Source of the DNA: Hyphomicrobiales bacterium
Lineage (GTDB): Bacteria; Pseudomonadota; Alphaproteobacteria; Rhizobiales; Rhizobiaceae
DNA: 64,000 nt
Reading direction: 5' to 3'
Assembly: GCA_900469475.1 (NCBI GenBank)
Contig: UBXG01000005.1
Location: 248,001-312,000, forward strand
Below, piece after piece: positions 37,806 through 46,860 of this stretch; within the stretch, counting starts at the first letter, position 1; each line of letters begins with the position of its first letter. The notes under the pieces are model-generated. The model was not told where the DNA came from. It saw only the letters and a list, made by a program, of their open reading frames with translations, and searched no databases. Made by a program: the position numbers and the translations under genes.

Positions 37806-37833
37806 TGCCCGATTTTCATTCTAGGATCGGGCA
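37806..37833. repeat. 8-bp inverted repeat (hairpin) after the ligase gene
   Basis: TGCCCGAT (37806-37813) and ATCGGGCA (37826-37833) face each other over a 12-base loop in the 155-base gap between the ligase and aldehyde dehydrogenase. No T run follows. Likely an mRNA stem-loop that separates stability of the two parts. Confidence 0.4.
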
Positions 37834-37940
37834 GGGGGCACTAGGATGCTTGTTGACCTGCTGTTTCTTCTTAGAGGCGGCCAAAGGTTCTGCAACATCC
37901 GGGCAATCAATTGGCTGACCAATAAAACAGGAATTCGATC

Positions 37941-39326
37941 ATGACCATGATCACATGCGTCTCCCCGGTGAACGGAGAGGTTTATGCCGAGCGTCCGTCT
38001 CTGTCGCTGGAAGCTGCCAAGGACGTCGTCGCGCGCGCCCGCAAGGCACAGAAGGATTGGGCGCGTCGTCCGCTAGAGGATCGCGTTCAGCTCGTGCTCA
38101 AGGGCGTGGCCCGGCTCAATGAGATGGCCGAAATAGTGGTGCCGGAGCTTGCCTGGCAGATGGGCCGCCCGATCAGGTACGGCGGTGAATATCGCGGCTT
38201 CAACGAGCGCTCAAACTATGTCGCGTCGATCGCCGCCGATGCGCTGGCACCCTTGGTCGTCGAGGACAGCGCCAATTTCGCCCGCCGCATCGAGCGCGAA
38301 CCGCATGGCGTCGTCTTCGTCATCGCGCCGTGGAACTATCCCTACATGACCGCGATCAATACGGTCGCCCCGGCGCTGATGGCCGGCAATACCGTCATTC
38401 TCAAGCATGCAAGCCAGACGCTGCTCGTCGGCGAGCGGCTGGTGCAGGCTTTCGTCGAGGCCGGCGTCCCCGCCAATGTCTTCCAGAATGTCTTCCTCGA
38501 TCATGAAACGACTTCGGCGCTGATCGCAGCCGGAAGCTTCAACTTCGTCAATTTCACCGGCTCCGTCGAAGGCGGCCGGTCGATCGAGCGCGCCGCTGCC
38601 GGCACCTTCACCAGCCTCGGACTTGAGCTTGGCGGCAAGGATCCGGGCTATGTGATGGAGGACGCCGATCTTGACGCTGCCGTCGACACGCTGATGGATG
38701 GGGCGACCTACAACTCCGGCCAGTGCTGCTGCGGCATCGAGCGTATCTATGTGCATGAATCGCTCTATGACGCCTTCGTCGAGAAGTCCGTTGCCTGGGT
38801 TTCGAACTACAAGCTCGGCAATCCCCTTGATCCCGAGACGTCGCTCGGGCCGATGGCGCACAAGCGCTTTGCCAAGGTGGTGCGTGAACAGATCGCCGAT
38901 GCGGTCGCTAAGGGCGCCAAGGCGCTGGTCGATCCCAAGCTGTTTCCGGCTGACGATGGCGGTGCCTATCTCGCGCCGCAGGTCCTCGTCAATGTCGATC
39001 ATTCCATGGCCTTTATGCGCGAGGAGACCTTCGGCCCTGCCGTCGGCATCATGAAGGTGAAGAGCGACGCGGAAGCGCTGGAGCTGATGAACGACAGCCC
39101 CTACGGCCTGACGGCTTCGCTGTGGACGAAGGATGTCGAGCGCGCCTCGCGCATCGGCCGCGAGATCGAAACCGGTACCGTCTTCATGAACCGCGCCGAT
39201 TATCTCGATCCGGCGCTGTGCTGGACCGGCGTCAAGGAAACCGGCCGCGGCGGCTCGCTGTCGATCATCGGCTTCCACAATCTGACGCGCCCGAAATCCT
39301 ATCATCTGAAGAAAGTAACCGCATGA
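37941..39326 (+). CDS. Aldehyde dehydrogenase family protein
   Basis: 461 residues. The NAD(P) aldehyde dehydrogenase core is complete: VVFVIAPWNYP, NTVILKHASQT, the Rossmann FTGSVEGG, catalytic Glu in LELGGKDPGYV and the nucleophile in SGQCCCGIERI, where three cysteines stand in a row. It oxidises an aldehyde to a carboxylate. Its stop overlaps the start of the Fe-dependent alcohol dehydrogenase (ATGA). The pair would turn a terminal alcohol into an acid through an aldehyde intermediate. Confidence 0.9.
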   Translation: MTMITCVSPVNGEVYAERPSLSLEAAKDVVARARKAQKDWARRPLEDRVQLVLKGVARLNEMAEIVVPELAWQMGRPIRYGGEYRGFNERSNYVASIAADALAPLVVEDSANFARRIEREPHGVVFVIAPWNYPYMTAINTVAPALMAGNTVILKHASQTLLVGERLVQAFVEAGVPANVFQNVFLDHETTSALIAAGSFNFVNFTGSVEGGRSIERAAAGTFTSLGLELGGKDPGYVMEDADLDAAVDTLMDGATYNSGQCCCGIERIYVHESLYDAFVEKSVAWVSNYKLGNPLDPETSLGPMAHKRFAKVVREQIADAVAKGAKALVDPKLFPADDGGAYLAPQVLVNVDHSMAFMREETFGPAVGIMKVKSDAEALELMNDSPYGLTASLWTKDVERASRIGREIETGTVFMNRADYLDPALCWTGVKETGRGGSLSIIGFHNLTRPKSYHLKKVTA

Positions 39327-40471
39327 GCACTATCTCAGCCAATTGGAGCTATCCCAACGCCTTCAAGCTCGGCCGCGGCCGGATTAAGGAACTGGCGGAC
39401 GCCTGCAAGAGCCTGGGCATGAAGAAGCCTCTCCTGGTCACCGACCGGGGACTTGCCTCGATGGCGATCACGGCGACGGCGTTGGATATTCTGGAAGATG
39501 CAGGTCTCGGCCGCGCCATCTTCGCTGATGTCGACCCGAACCCGAACGAGAAGAACCTCGAAGCCGGCGTGAAGGCGTTCAAGGACGGCGGCCATGACGG
39601 CGTCGTCGCCTTCGGCGGCGGTTCCGGCCTCGATCTCGGCAAGTGCGTCGCTTTCATGGTGGGCCAGACGCGTCCGGTCTGGGATTTCGAAGATATCGGG
39701 GACTGGTGGACCCGCGCCAACGTCGAAGGCATTGCGCCGATCGTTGCTGTGCCGACGACGGCCGGCACCGGTTCGGAAGTCGGCCGCGCCAGCGTCATCA
39801 CCAATTCCGCAACGCATGTGAAGAAGATCATCTTCCATCCGAAATTCCTGCCCGGCGTCGTCATCGCCGATCCTGAACTGACCGTCGGCATGCCGAAGAT
39901 CATTACCGCTGGCACCGGCATGGACGCGTTCGCTCACTGCCTGGAAGCCTATTCCTCACCTTTCTACCACCCGATGTCGGCCGGTATCGCGCTGGAGGGC
40001 ATGCGGCTCGTCAAGGAGTTCCTGCCGCGCGCCTATCGCGAGGGAACGGATCTCGAAGCCCGCGCCAACATGATGAGTGCCGCCGCCATGGGCGCCGTCG
40101 CCTTCCAGAAGGGGCTTGGCGCGATCCACGCGCTGTCGCACCCGATCGGCGCCGTCTACAACACGCATCACGGCATGACCAATGCCGTCGTCATGCCGGC
40201 GGTCCTGCGTTTCAACCGCAAGGCTATCGAGGATAAGATTGCTCGCGCCGCAGCCTATCTGGGCATCTCGGGCGGTTTTGACGGCTTCTACGACTATGTG
40301 CTGCAACTGCGCTCGGAACTCGGCGTGCCGGAAAATCTGTCTGCCATGGGCATCGCGCCCGATCGGATCGACGAGCTCTCCGCCATGGCGATCGAAGACC
40401 CGAGTGCCGGCGGCAATCCGGTGCCGCTGACGCTGGAAAACACCAAAGCTCTTTTCCGGGATTGCTTCTGA
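39323..40471 (+). CDS. Iron-containing alcohol dehydrogenase
   Basis: 382 residues, type III alcohol dehydrogenase. NAD-binding glycine pattern VVAFGGGSGLDLGK (about 94), PTTAGTGSEVG, and metal ligands in GMDAFAHCLEAY and HALSHPIGAVYNTHHG (Asp and three His). It interconverts an alcohol and an aldehyde. ATG 39323 overlaps the aldehyde dehydrogenase stop by four bases. A terminator shared with the convergent L,D-transpeptidase gene follows, so it ends the cluster that begins near 33.8 kb. Confidence 0.92.
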   Translation: MSTISANWSYPNAFKLGRGRIKELADACKSLGMKKPLLVTDRGLASMAITATALDILEDAGLGRAIFADVDPNPNEKNLEAGVKAFKDGGHDGVVAFGGGSGLDLGKCVAFMVGQTRPVWDFEDIGDWWTRANVEGIAPIVAVPTTAGTGSEVGRASVITNSATHVKKIIFHPKFLPGVVIADPELTVGMPKIITAGTGMDAFAHCLEAYSSPFYHPMSAGIALEGMRLVKEFLPRAYREGTDLEARANMMSAAAMGAVAFQKGLGAIHALSHPIGAVYNTHHGMTNAVVMPAVLRFNRKAIEDKIARAAAYLGISGGFDGFYDYVLQLRSELGVPENLSAMGIAPDRIDELSAMAIEDPSAGGNPVPLTLENTKALFRDCF

Positions 40472-40527
40472 TACTGCGCTCAGCTCCCCGATATGCGGGA
40501 TGAAATTGGCAGCATATCAGGCCAAAC

Positions 40528-40562
40528 AAAAAAGCCGCCGAATGTCACCCGGCGGCTTTTTT
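40528..40562. terminator. Bidirectional rho-independent terminator
   Basis: GCCGCCG (40534-40540) pairs with CGGCGGC (40550-40556), flanked by A6 on the left and T6 on the right, so it can end transcription from both the alcohol dehydrogenase (+) and the L,D-transpeptidase gene (-). Confidence 0.9.
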
Positions 40563-40583
40563 CATTGAAGCTCTGTCTGGTAA

Positions 40584-42044
40584 TCAATCCACGAATTCTA
40601 CGACGACGCCCGGCTTGACCATCTTGGCAAGTTCGGTCGCATCCCAATTCGTGAGGCGCACGCAGCCATGGCTCTGCGTCTTACCGATTCTCGAGGGGTC
40701 CGGCGTGCCGTGAATGCCGTAGGTCGGCTTCGATAGAGCCATCCAGACCGTACCGACCGGGCCGTTCGGGCCTGGCGGAATATTGAGAACCTTGTCGTTT
40801 CCGGCTTGCTGGAAGTTGATCTTCGGATTGTAGGTATAGCCCGGGTTGAAGGCGACGCGCTCGACCGTGACTGTGCCTGACGGCGAGGGCGTGTCGGCGG
40901 AGCCGATGCTGGCCGGGTAGGCGGCGATCAGCGTGCCGTTGGCGTCATAGGCGAAAACCTGCTTGCGGCCCTTGTCCGCCAGGATCTTGGCGACTGCGCC
41001 GGTCTTACTGGGGCCGGTATTGACGACCTTAATGGTGCTGCCCGGCACGGTGAAATCGACGCCGGGATTGAGCGCCTTCAGATAGCCTTCATCCATGTGA
41101 AAGCGTTCGGCCAGCATTTCCGTCGTCGAGGTATAGCCGAGGGACGGCATCTGTGCCTTAGCCGCATAGTCCTCAGGAATAGAGGCGACATACGGGCCTG
41201 CGGCGTCGGCCGCCGTGATCGTGTAGTTGACGATCGGCATACCGCCGGACATGCGAAGCTGCTCGAGGATCGCGTCGGTATTGTTCGGGTCGAGCGTCTG
41301 GCCGGTCATCTGCTGATAGGCATAGATCGCCTTGGTGACATTGGCACCCATTCTGCCGTCAATCGCACCAGGCGAAATACCCTGCCGCGCGAGGAAGACC
41401 TCCAGCGCGGTGATCTCCATCTTCGATTTGCCCTTCAGCGTAATGACGGGTTCGGCCGGTGCCGGTTTGTTGACGATGTCGGGCGCGCTCTGCTGTGGAT
41501 CGATCGACGCGTAGTCGTTGCCGTTTTGGTTCGTCTGGCCCTGGTTCTTGCCAGGCAATGGCTGATTGTCGAGCGGCTGGCGCTGGATATCGCCGTCGCG
41601 CGGAATTCCGCCGGTGACCACACCGCGATCCTGCTGGTCGTAACCATTGTTGGGTGCGCCGTCGTAATTTCCGTAGCTGTCGGAGCGATATTGACGATAG
41701 TCCTGGTAGTCGCCGTTGTTGGAAAGCTGCGTGTCGCCATACCGGCCGCCATTATTGCCATAGGTATCGCGGGCTGGGGCGCGGGGATAGTAGGTGCTGG
41801 CCCTCATCTCCGTGGCGACGACATTGCCGTAGGCATCAATCAGGACCCGGCGGCCGCGACCGTCGCGGGCCATGGAATATCCACCACCATAAGGATACTG
41901 ATCGAGGATCCGGCCGTCAGGGGTGACAAGAACCGTGTTGCCGTTGCCGCTACGATAATATTGTGCCTGCGCGTCCGTGAGCGCGAGCATGGACACGGTG
42001 GCAGTCATTGCCAGGGCAAAACTTAATTTTACGAACCGGTTCAC
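40584..42044 (-). CDS. L,D-transpeptidase (YkuD) with peptidoglycan-binding domain
   Basis: 486 residues from GTG 42044 (GAGGAT upstream). Signal peptide (VKLSFALAMTATVSMLALTDAQA), then a long Tyr-, Asn-, Gly- and Gln-rich low-complexity linker (about 20-175), a peptidoglycan-binding-like repeat (ALEVFLARQGISPGAIDGRMG, about 210), a LysM-like region and a YkuD domain. The catalytic motif is intact: YGIHGTPDP then SHGCVRLTN. It makes 3-3 cross-links or tethers lipoproteins to the wall in the periplasm. An extra start 16 codons upstream adds non-signal residues. Confidence 0.88.
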   Translation of the reverse strand: MNRFVKLSFALAMTATVSMLALTDAQAQYYRSGNGNTVLVTPDGRILDQYPYGGGYSMARDGRGRRVLIDAYGNVVATEMRASTYYPRAPARDTYGNNGGRYGDTQLSNNGDYQDYRQYRSDSYGNYDGAPNNGYDQQDRGVVTGGIPRDGDIQRQPLDNQPLPGKNQGQTNQNGNDYASIDPQQSAPDIVNKPAPAEPVITLKGKSKMEITALEVFLARQGISPGAIDGRMGANVTKAIYAYQQMTGQTLDPNNTDAILEQLRMSGGMPIVNYTITAADAAGPYVASIPEDYAAKAQMPSLGYTSTTEMLAERFHMDEGYLKALNPGVDFTVPGSTIKVVNTGPSKTGAVAKILADKGRKQVFAYDANGTLIAAYPASIGSADTPSPSGTVTVERVAFNPGYTYNPKINFQQAGNDKVLNIPPGPNGPVGTVWMALSKPTYGIHGTPDPSRIGKTQSHGCVRLTNWDATELAKMVKPGVVVEFVD

Positions 42045-42260
42045 GTCTGTCGGATCCTCGGGATGGTCGTTCGGCTGACACACACATGGCAATTTTGACG
42101 CCAGTATGGAGATTTAGATTATCATGCTGAATAAAATATAAAAATTTATGTGATCAAGGCTTCAAGTTAAGATTTGGTAAGCCAAATAACCGCTTATTTC
42201 AGCCGCGCGCCAGCTTGGGACAGCACCTGCGCTCGGCGCCAATCAGGGAGGGCTTTGGGG

Positions 42261-43100
42261 ATGATGGATTTTTCTGCGGCGAAAGGGCCGAAATTGACGC
42301 TGGACGAGGGGTCCGTGCTGGATATAGGCGCCTGCATTGTCGAGGGCAATAATCTTGCGCCGGGAAGTGCCGTTCCTGACGATGGAGATCCGCGGATCAG
42401 TCATTCCGTGGAGGGCTTCCTCTTCACCTGCGGGCCGGACCATATCCGCCATCCCGAGCCGATGTCGGGCGCATATGAAGGCAAGCGCTATCCGCTTCAC
42501 GGTTCCTTCGCGTCCCATCCAGCCAAAATTCTCTGGACCAAATTCGAGAATGGCAATGCGGAATGCCGCGCCGATATCGATGTTGTCACCGCCGAAAGGC
42601 GAACGGCAAGGCTCGAACGTCTTTGGCGGATCGATGGCGCCACGGGCGAGGTCTCGCTTGCCGATCGTGTGGTCAATACGAGTACCGAGGCGATGCCGGT
42701 CTTCCTGATGTACCATATGAACATCGGCGGCAAATGGTTCGATAACGGCACGCGTCTTGCCGGTCAGATGCTTGACAATGGCGGCTTTCCCTGGACCTTT
42801 GGCGAGGAGGGGGGCGATATCTTCTGTGTGCCGGCGCAGGACAAGGGCGAGGATTGGGCGGAGATCAGCCTTGGCCCCATCGCGGCCATCGGCGGCAAGA
42901 CACTAAGGGTGCGTTTCGGAACGGACACGCTGCCATTCCTGCAGGTCTGGCGCAATCAGCGCGCGCCTGCGCATGTGCTTGGCATCGAGCCTGTTTCGCA
43001 TCGCTGGGTCTCGCGGGCCGAGCTGGAAGAGGCGGGCGAGTTCAATATTCTCCAGCCCGGTGAAGTCCGCAATTTCATGCTCAATTTTGCCTTTGTTTGA
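42261..43100 (+). CDS. DUF4432 / aldose 1-epimerase-like protein
   Basis: 279 residues. The pattern RYPLHGSFASHPAKI, then WRIDGATGEVSLADRVVNTSTEAMPVFLMYHMNIGG and AHVLGIEPVSHRW fits DUF4432, a galactose-mutarotase-like beta-sandwich family with conserved His and Glu residues (HG, YHMN, EP). It probably binds or epimerises a sugar anomer. ATG 42261 (another at 42264) has GGGAGGG upstream. It heads a possible run with the next two small genes. Confidence 0.75.
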   Translation: MMDFSAAKGPKLTLDEGSVLDIGACIVEGNNLAPGSAVPDDGDPRISHSVEGFLFTCGPDHIRHPEPMSGAYEGKRYPLHGSFASHPAKILWTKFENGNAECRADIDVVTAERRTARLERLWRIDGATGEVSLADRVVNTSTEAMPVFLMYHMNIGGKWFDNGTRLAGQMLDNGGFPWTFGEEGGDIFCVPAQDKGEDWAEISLGPIAAIGGKTLRVRFGTDTLPFLQVWRNQRAPAHVLGIEPVSHRWVSRAELEEAGEFNILQPGEVRNFMLNFAFV

Positions 43101-43172
43101 GAGCGTGCCGCGGTTGACGCTCGCCCTATGGCGGCGTAGATCAAGGCCACGGTTTTAGAGAGGACATGAACC

Positions 43173-43511
43173 ATGGATATCCGCCCGATCGACAATGAAT
43201 ACTCGGTGTCCGGCCAGATCACCGTAGAGGATCTTGACCAGATCAAGGCCCTGGGTTTCAAGTCCATCGTCTGCCATCGCCCCGATGGCGAAAGCCCGGA
43301 TCAGACGCCGTTCGGTGTCATCGAAGCCCGCGCCAAGGAACTCGGTCTGGAGATCACCCAGGTGCCCGTCGGCCCGATGGGCGTGACTGAAGAGGCCGTG
43401 CAGGGCATGGTTGATGCGCTGGACGAGTTTCCGCGGCCGATGCTCGGCTATTGCCGCTCCGGCGCACGCTCGACCGCGATCTATCAGAAGACACATCACA
43501 TTCGCGGCTGA
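43173..43511 (+). CDS. TIGR01244 family phosphatase (Blh/DSP-like, beta-lactamase-hydrolase-type)
   Basis: 112 residues, typical for this family. It begins with the DIRPIDNEYSVSGQIT strand, has GFKSIVCHRPDGE and ends with the CX5R phosphatase signature CRSGARS. Such domains are related to dual-specificity phosphatases and are often found fused to persulfide-dioxygenase-like proteins. It is alone here, 73 bases after the DUF4432 gene. Confidence 0.8.
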   Translation: MDIRPIDNEYSVSGQITVEDLDQIKALGFKSIVCHRPDGESPDQTPFGVIEARAKELGLEITQVPVGPMGVTEEAVQGMVDALDEFPRPMLGYCRSGARSTAIYQKTHHIRG

Positions 43512-43599
43512 ACGGGTTCTTTCCCCTCACCTTTTTGATCACAGGGCAGGCCATGGTCATGCCCTTTTATCTGTCGAAGAACAACACCAGGAGAACACC

Positions 43600-43941
43600 A
43601 TGAGCATCAAGCGTATCGACGTTGGCGCCCGCATGAGCGGCGCTGTCATCCACGGCAACACCGTTTATCTCGCTGGCCAGGTTGGCGATGGCGAAAGCGT
43701 CACCGATCAGTGCAAGTCTGCGCTGGCCGAAGTCGATCGCCTGCTCGCTGCAGCCGGTTCCAACAAATCGAAGATCCTGCAGACGCTCATCTACCTCTCC
43801 GACATTTCCTACTTCGCCGAAATGAACGCCGCTTGGGAAGCCTGGGTCGATCCGGCCAACACGCCGGCCCGTGCGACCAGCGAAGCCAAGCTTGCAGCGC
43901 CGAAGTACAAGGTCGAATTCATCGTGACGGCAGCGTTCTAA
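43600..43941 (+). CDS. RidA family protein
   Basis: 113 residues from ATG 43600 (CAGGAG upstream). The RidA/YjgF fold is plain: SGAVIHGNTVYLAGQVG, TDQCKSALAEVDRLLAAAG and the C-terminal NTPARATSEAKLAAPKYKVEFIVTAA; the Arg in 'PAR' is the residue that binds the carboxylate in deaminase members. Known RidA hydrolyses reactive 2-aminoacrylate; this branch may have another enamine substrate. Confidence 0.88.
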   Translation: MSIKRIDVGARMSGAVIHGNTVYLAGQVGDGESVTDQCKSALAEVDRLLAAAGSNKSKILQTLIYLSDISYFAEMNAAWEAWVDPANTPARATSEAKLAAPKYKVEFIVTAAF

Positions 43942-43983
43942 GTCGCGCCATCCGTGATTTTTTCAAGGCCGATGGGCTCGCGC

Positions 43984-45642
43984 TCACCGGCCTTTTGTCT
44001 GGGCGATTTCCGTCAGGGTGCGGGAGGGGGTGATCGCTTCCGGGTCGAGCGCAATCTCGATGATGGCCGGCTTGCCGCTCGCTCGCGCCCGTTCGAAGAC
44101 CGGGCCGAATTCTTCCGTCGCCTTCACTGTTTCGCCGTGGCCGCCATAGGCGCGGGCAAGGGCCGCGAAATCCGGATTGTCGAGTGCGGTGGCGCTGACC
44201 CGACCGGGATATTCCCGCTCCTGATGCATGCGGATTGTACCGTACATGCCGTTGTTGATGACTAAAGCGATGAGCGGCAGTCCATACTGGACAGCCGTCG
44301 CAAATTCCTGACCATGCATCATAAAACAGCCGTCGCCGGCAAAGCAGATGACTTCGCGATCAGGAAAGAGCTGTTTTGCGGCAACCGCTGCCGGCAGGCC
44401 ATATCCCATCGAGCCCGACGTCGGAGCCGCCTGCGTGTTGAAGCGGCGGAAGCGATGGAAGCGGTGAAGCCAGGTGGCATAGTTGCCGGCGCCGTTGGTG
44501 AAGATCGCATCATCGGCCGTATTGGCTTCGATCCAATCCATGATGCGGCCCATATGGACGGCGCCGGGGCTCTTTTCCGGTGTTTTCGACCAGGTGAGGT
44601 AGGCTGCGTGCATACGTTCCGTGCGCTCGGCCCACGGTGTCGCGGTTGGCGCATCGAGTTCCGCCAGAGCTGCAACGAAGTCCGCTGGGCTGGCACAAAT
44701 GGCCAGGTCCGGCCGATAGACGCGGCCGAGTTCCGAGGGATCTGGATAAACGTGGACGAGCTGCTGGCGCGGGTAGGGGATATCGACCAGCGTATAGCCG
44801 GAGGACGGCATTTCGGAAAGACGTCCACCGAGAAGGATGAGGAGATCCGCCTCTTTGATTTCCTTTGCCAGCGCCGGATTGATGCCGATACCGACATCGC
44901 CGGCGTAGTTTGGATGCAGATGGTCGAACAGCATCTGCCGGCGGAAGGAGCAGCCGACCGGCAGCCTGAAACGCTCGGCGAATTGTCTGATGCCGGCAAC
45001 CGCTTCCTCGTTCCAGCGCGTGCCGCCGAGAATGACCATCGGCCGCTGCGCAGCCGCAAGGCGCTGACTAAGCTCTGCAAGCTGGTCGCGGCCCGGATGG
45101 GCGGCAACAGGGACATAGGGTAGCGCTTGCGGCGCTTCGACCTCGTCACGCAGCATGTCCTCGGGCAGGGTCAGCACCACCGGACCGGGACGCCCCGATG
45201 TTGCTACAGCAAAGGCACGGGTGACGAATTCCGGAATGCGGGCGGCATCGTCGATCTCGCCGACCCATTTGGCGAATTCGGTAAAGGCGCGGCGAAATTC
45301 GACCTCTTGAAAGGCTTCGCGTTCGCGGGCATCGCGCTGGACTTGGCCGATGAACAGGATCATCGGGATCGAATCCTGCCGTGCGATATGAAGGCCGGCA
45401 GAGGCGTTTGTGGCGCCGGGACCGCGGGTGACCATGCAAATGCCCGGCTCGCCGGTCAATCGGCCCCAGGTATCGGCCATCATCGCCGCGCCGCCTTCCT
45501 GGCGGCAGACGAGCACCTTGATATCGCTGTCATGCAGGGCATCTAGCACGGCGAGAAAGCTCTCGCCCGGCACGCAGGACATGCGCTGCACGCCATTGGC
45601 CTTCAAAGCCTCGACGATAAGTTGCCCGCCCGTTCGCTTCAT
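43984..45642 (-). CDS. Thiamine diphosphate-dependent enzyme (IlvB/OXC-like)
   Basis: 552 residues in the order PYR domain (1-170), central domain (190-330) and PP domain (365-530). The activating Glu is in CRQEGGAAMMA, and the Mg-ThDP motif is GDGCFMMHGQEFATAVQYGLPLIALVINN, cut here to GDGCFMMHG...NN. Members include acetolactate synthase, oxalyl-CoA decarboxylase and related lyases. ATG 45642 overlaps the stop of the CaiB/BaiF CoA-transferase (ATGA). Pairing with a CoA-transferase points to an acyl-CoA lyase or decarboxylase rather than to branched-chain amino acid synthesis. Confidence 0.82.
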   Translation of the reverse strand: MKRTGGQLIVEALKANGVQRMSCVPGESFLAVLDALHDSDIKVLVCRQEGGAAMMADTWGRLTGEPGICMVTRGPGATNASAGLHIARQDSIPMILFIGQVQRDAREREAFQEVEFRRAFTEFAKWVGEIDDAARIPEFVTRAFAVATSGRPGPVVLTLPEDMLRDEVEAPQALPYVPVAAHPGRDQLAELSQRLAAAQRPMVILGGTRWNEEAVAGIRQFAERFRLPVGCSFRRQMLFDHLHPNYAGDVGIGINPALAKEIKEADLLILLGGRLSEMPSSGYTLVDIPYPRQQLVHVYPDPSELGRVYRPDLAICASPADFVAALAELDAPTATPWAERTERMHAAYLTWSKTPEKSPGAVHMGRIMDWIEANTADDAIFTNGAGNYATWLHRFHRFRRFNTQAAPTSGSMGYGLPAAVAAKQLFPDREVICFAGDGCFMMHGQEFATAVQYGLPLIALVINNGMYGTIRMHQEREYPGRVSATALDNPDFAALARAYGGHGETVKATEEFGPVFERARASGKPAIIEIALDPEAITPSRTLTEIAQTKGR

Positions 45643-46841
45643 CTCCTTGCCTTCCCCTCCAGTTCGGCCAATTCGGCCAGAACTTCCTCCTGATGTTCGC
45701 CGAGGCGCGGGCTCGGCCGCGTATAGGTCAACGGCGTTTCCGACAGCACGATCGGCGTGCGGACGCTCGGAATGACAGTGCCGGCGCTATCCTCGAGATC
45801 GATCCTCAGTCCGCGCGCCACAATCTGCGGATCGGCGAACATGTCCTCGATCGTGTTGATGGCGCCGGCCGGCACGGCGTTGGCCTCGCAGGCTTTCAGC
45901 AGCTCTGCTTTGTTCCACTTCAGCGTTGCGCCCGAGATGAAAGCCCGAACCTCGTTGCGGTTCGCAACGCGGGCCTTGTTGGTCGCATAGCGCTCGTCGT
46001 CGGCATTGGTTTCCATGCCGAGAATGGCGCAGAGGCGCCGGAACTGCCCGTCGTTGCCGACAGCGAGAATGAGATAGCCGTCGGCAGTGGGCACGACTTC
46101 ATAGGGCGAGATATTCGGATGGGCATTGCCGAGCCGCACAGGCGGCTTACCCGAAATCAGATAGTTCATATTCTGATTGGCGAGCACTGCGGATTGTACA
46201 TCGAGCAGCGCCATGTCGATGAGTTGTCCTTCCCCGGTCTTCAGCGCATGGATCAGGGCGGCCTCGATTGCCGAAACGGCATAGATGCCGGTGAAGATAT
46301 CGGCGATCGCGACGCCGGCCTTCATCGGCTGGCCATCCGGCTCGCCTGTGATCGACATGAAGCCGGACATGCCCTGCACGATATAGTCATAGCCGGCGAG
46401 ACCGGCATAGGGACCAGTCTGGCCGAAGCCGGTGATCGAGCAGTAGACGATGCGGGGATTGATTTTCCTCAGGCTTTCGTAATCCAGCGCATATTTGACG
46501 AGGCCGCCGAGCTTGAAATTCTCGATCACCACATCGGCTGTCTTTACCAGCCGGCGCACCAGGTCCTGTCCATCCTCGGTCTTGAGGTCGGCGGTAATGG
46601 AGCGTTTGCCGCGATTGGCAGAGTGGTAATAGGCGGCAGAGAGATTCTCGCCGTCCTTGCCTTCGACGAAGGGCGGTCCCCACTGGCGCGTGTCGTCGCC
46701 GCCGTCGGGATTTTCCACTTTGATGACATCGGCGCCGAGGTCGGCCAGCATCTGTCCGGCCCAGGGACCGGCGAGAACGCGGGCAAGCTCAATGACGCGA
46801 ATACCGGAGAGCGGAGGTTTCTTGGTTTTCTGGTCCGTCAT
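45639..46841 (-). CDS. CaiB/BaiF family CoA-transferase
   Basis: 400 residues from ATG 46841. The class III CoA-transferase start is typical: LSGIRVIELARVLAGPWAGQMLADLGADVIKVENP; then NRGKRSITADL, DVVIENFKLGGLVKYALDY, and ALLDVQSAVLANQ. These enzymes move CoA between carboxylic acids (formyl-CoA/oxalate, carnitine, succinyl-CoA). It lies 20 bases after the DMT transporter and overlaps the ThDP enzyme gene. The long open frame upstream to 47123 overlaps the transporter and was rejected. Confidence 0.88.
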   Translation of the reverse strand: MTDQKTKKPPLSGIRVIELARVLAGPWAGQMLADLGADVIKVENPDGGDDTRQWGPPFVEGKDGENLSAAYYHSANRGKRSITADLKTEDGQDLVRRLVKTADVVIENFKLGGLVKYALDYESLRKINPRIVYCSITGFGQTGPYAGLAGYDYIVQGMSGFMSITGEPDGQPMKAGVAIADIFTGIYAVSAIEAALIHALKTGEGQLIDMALLDVQSAVLANQNMNYLISGKPPVRLGNAHPNISPYEVVPTADGYLILAVGNDGQFRRLCAILGMETNADDERYATNKARVANRNEVRAFISGATLKWNKAELLKACEANAVPAGAINTIEDMFADPQIVARGLRIDLEDSAGTVIPSVRTPIVLSETPLTYTRPSPRLGEHQEEVLAELAELEGKARR

Positions 46842-46860
46842 GTCGATCCGGCTCTCCCGC

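Noticed and set aside
38211..39305. Long open frame (364 codons) on the minus strand
   Set aside because: Mirror of the aldehyde dehydrogenase coding sequence, low-complexity composition typical of antisense rhizobial frames.
40584..42092. Tyr/Asn/Gly-rich repeats in the L,D-transpeptidase as a possible amyloid or adhesin
   Set aside because: Low-complexity linkers are common in rhizobial wall enzymes; no regular repeat unit was seen.
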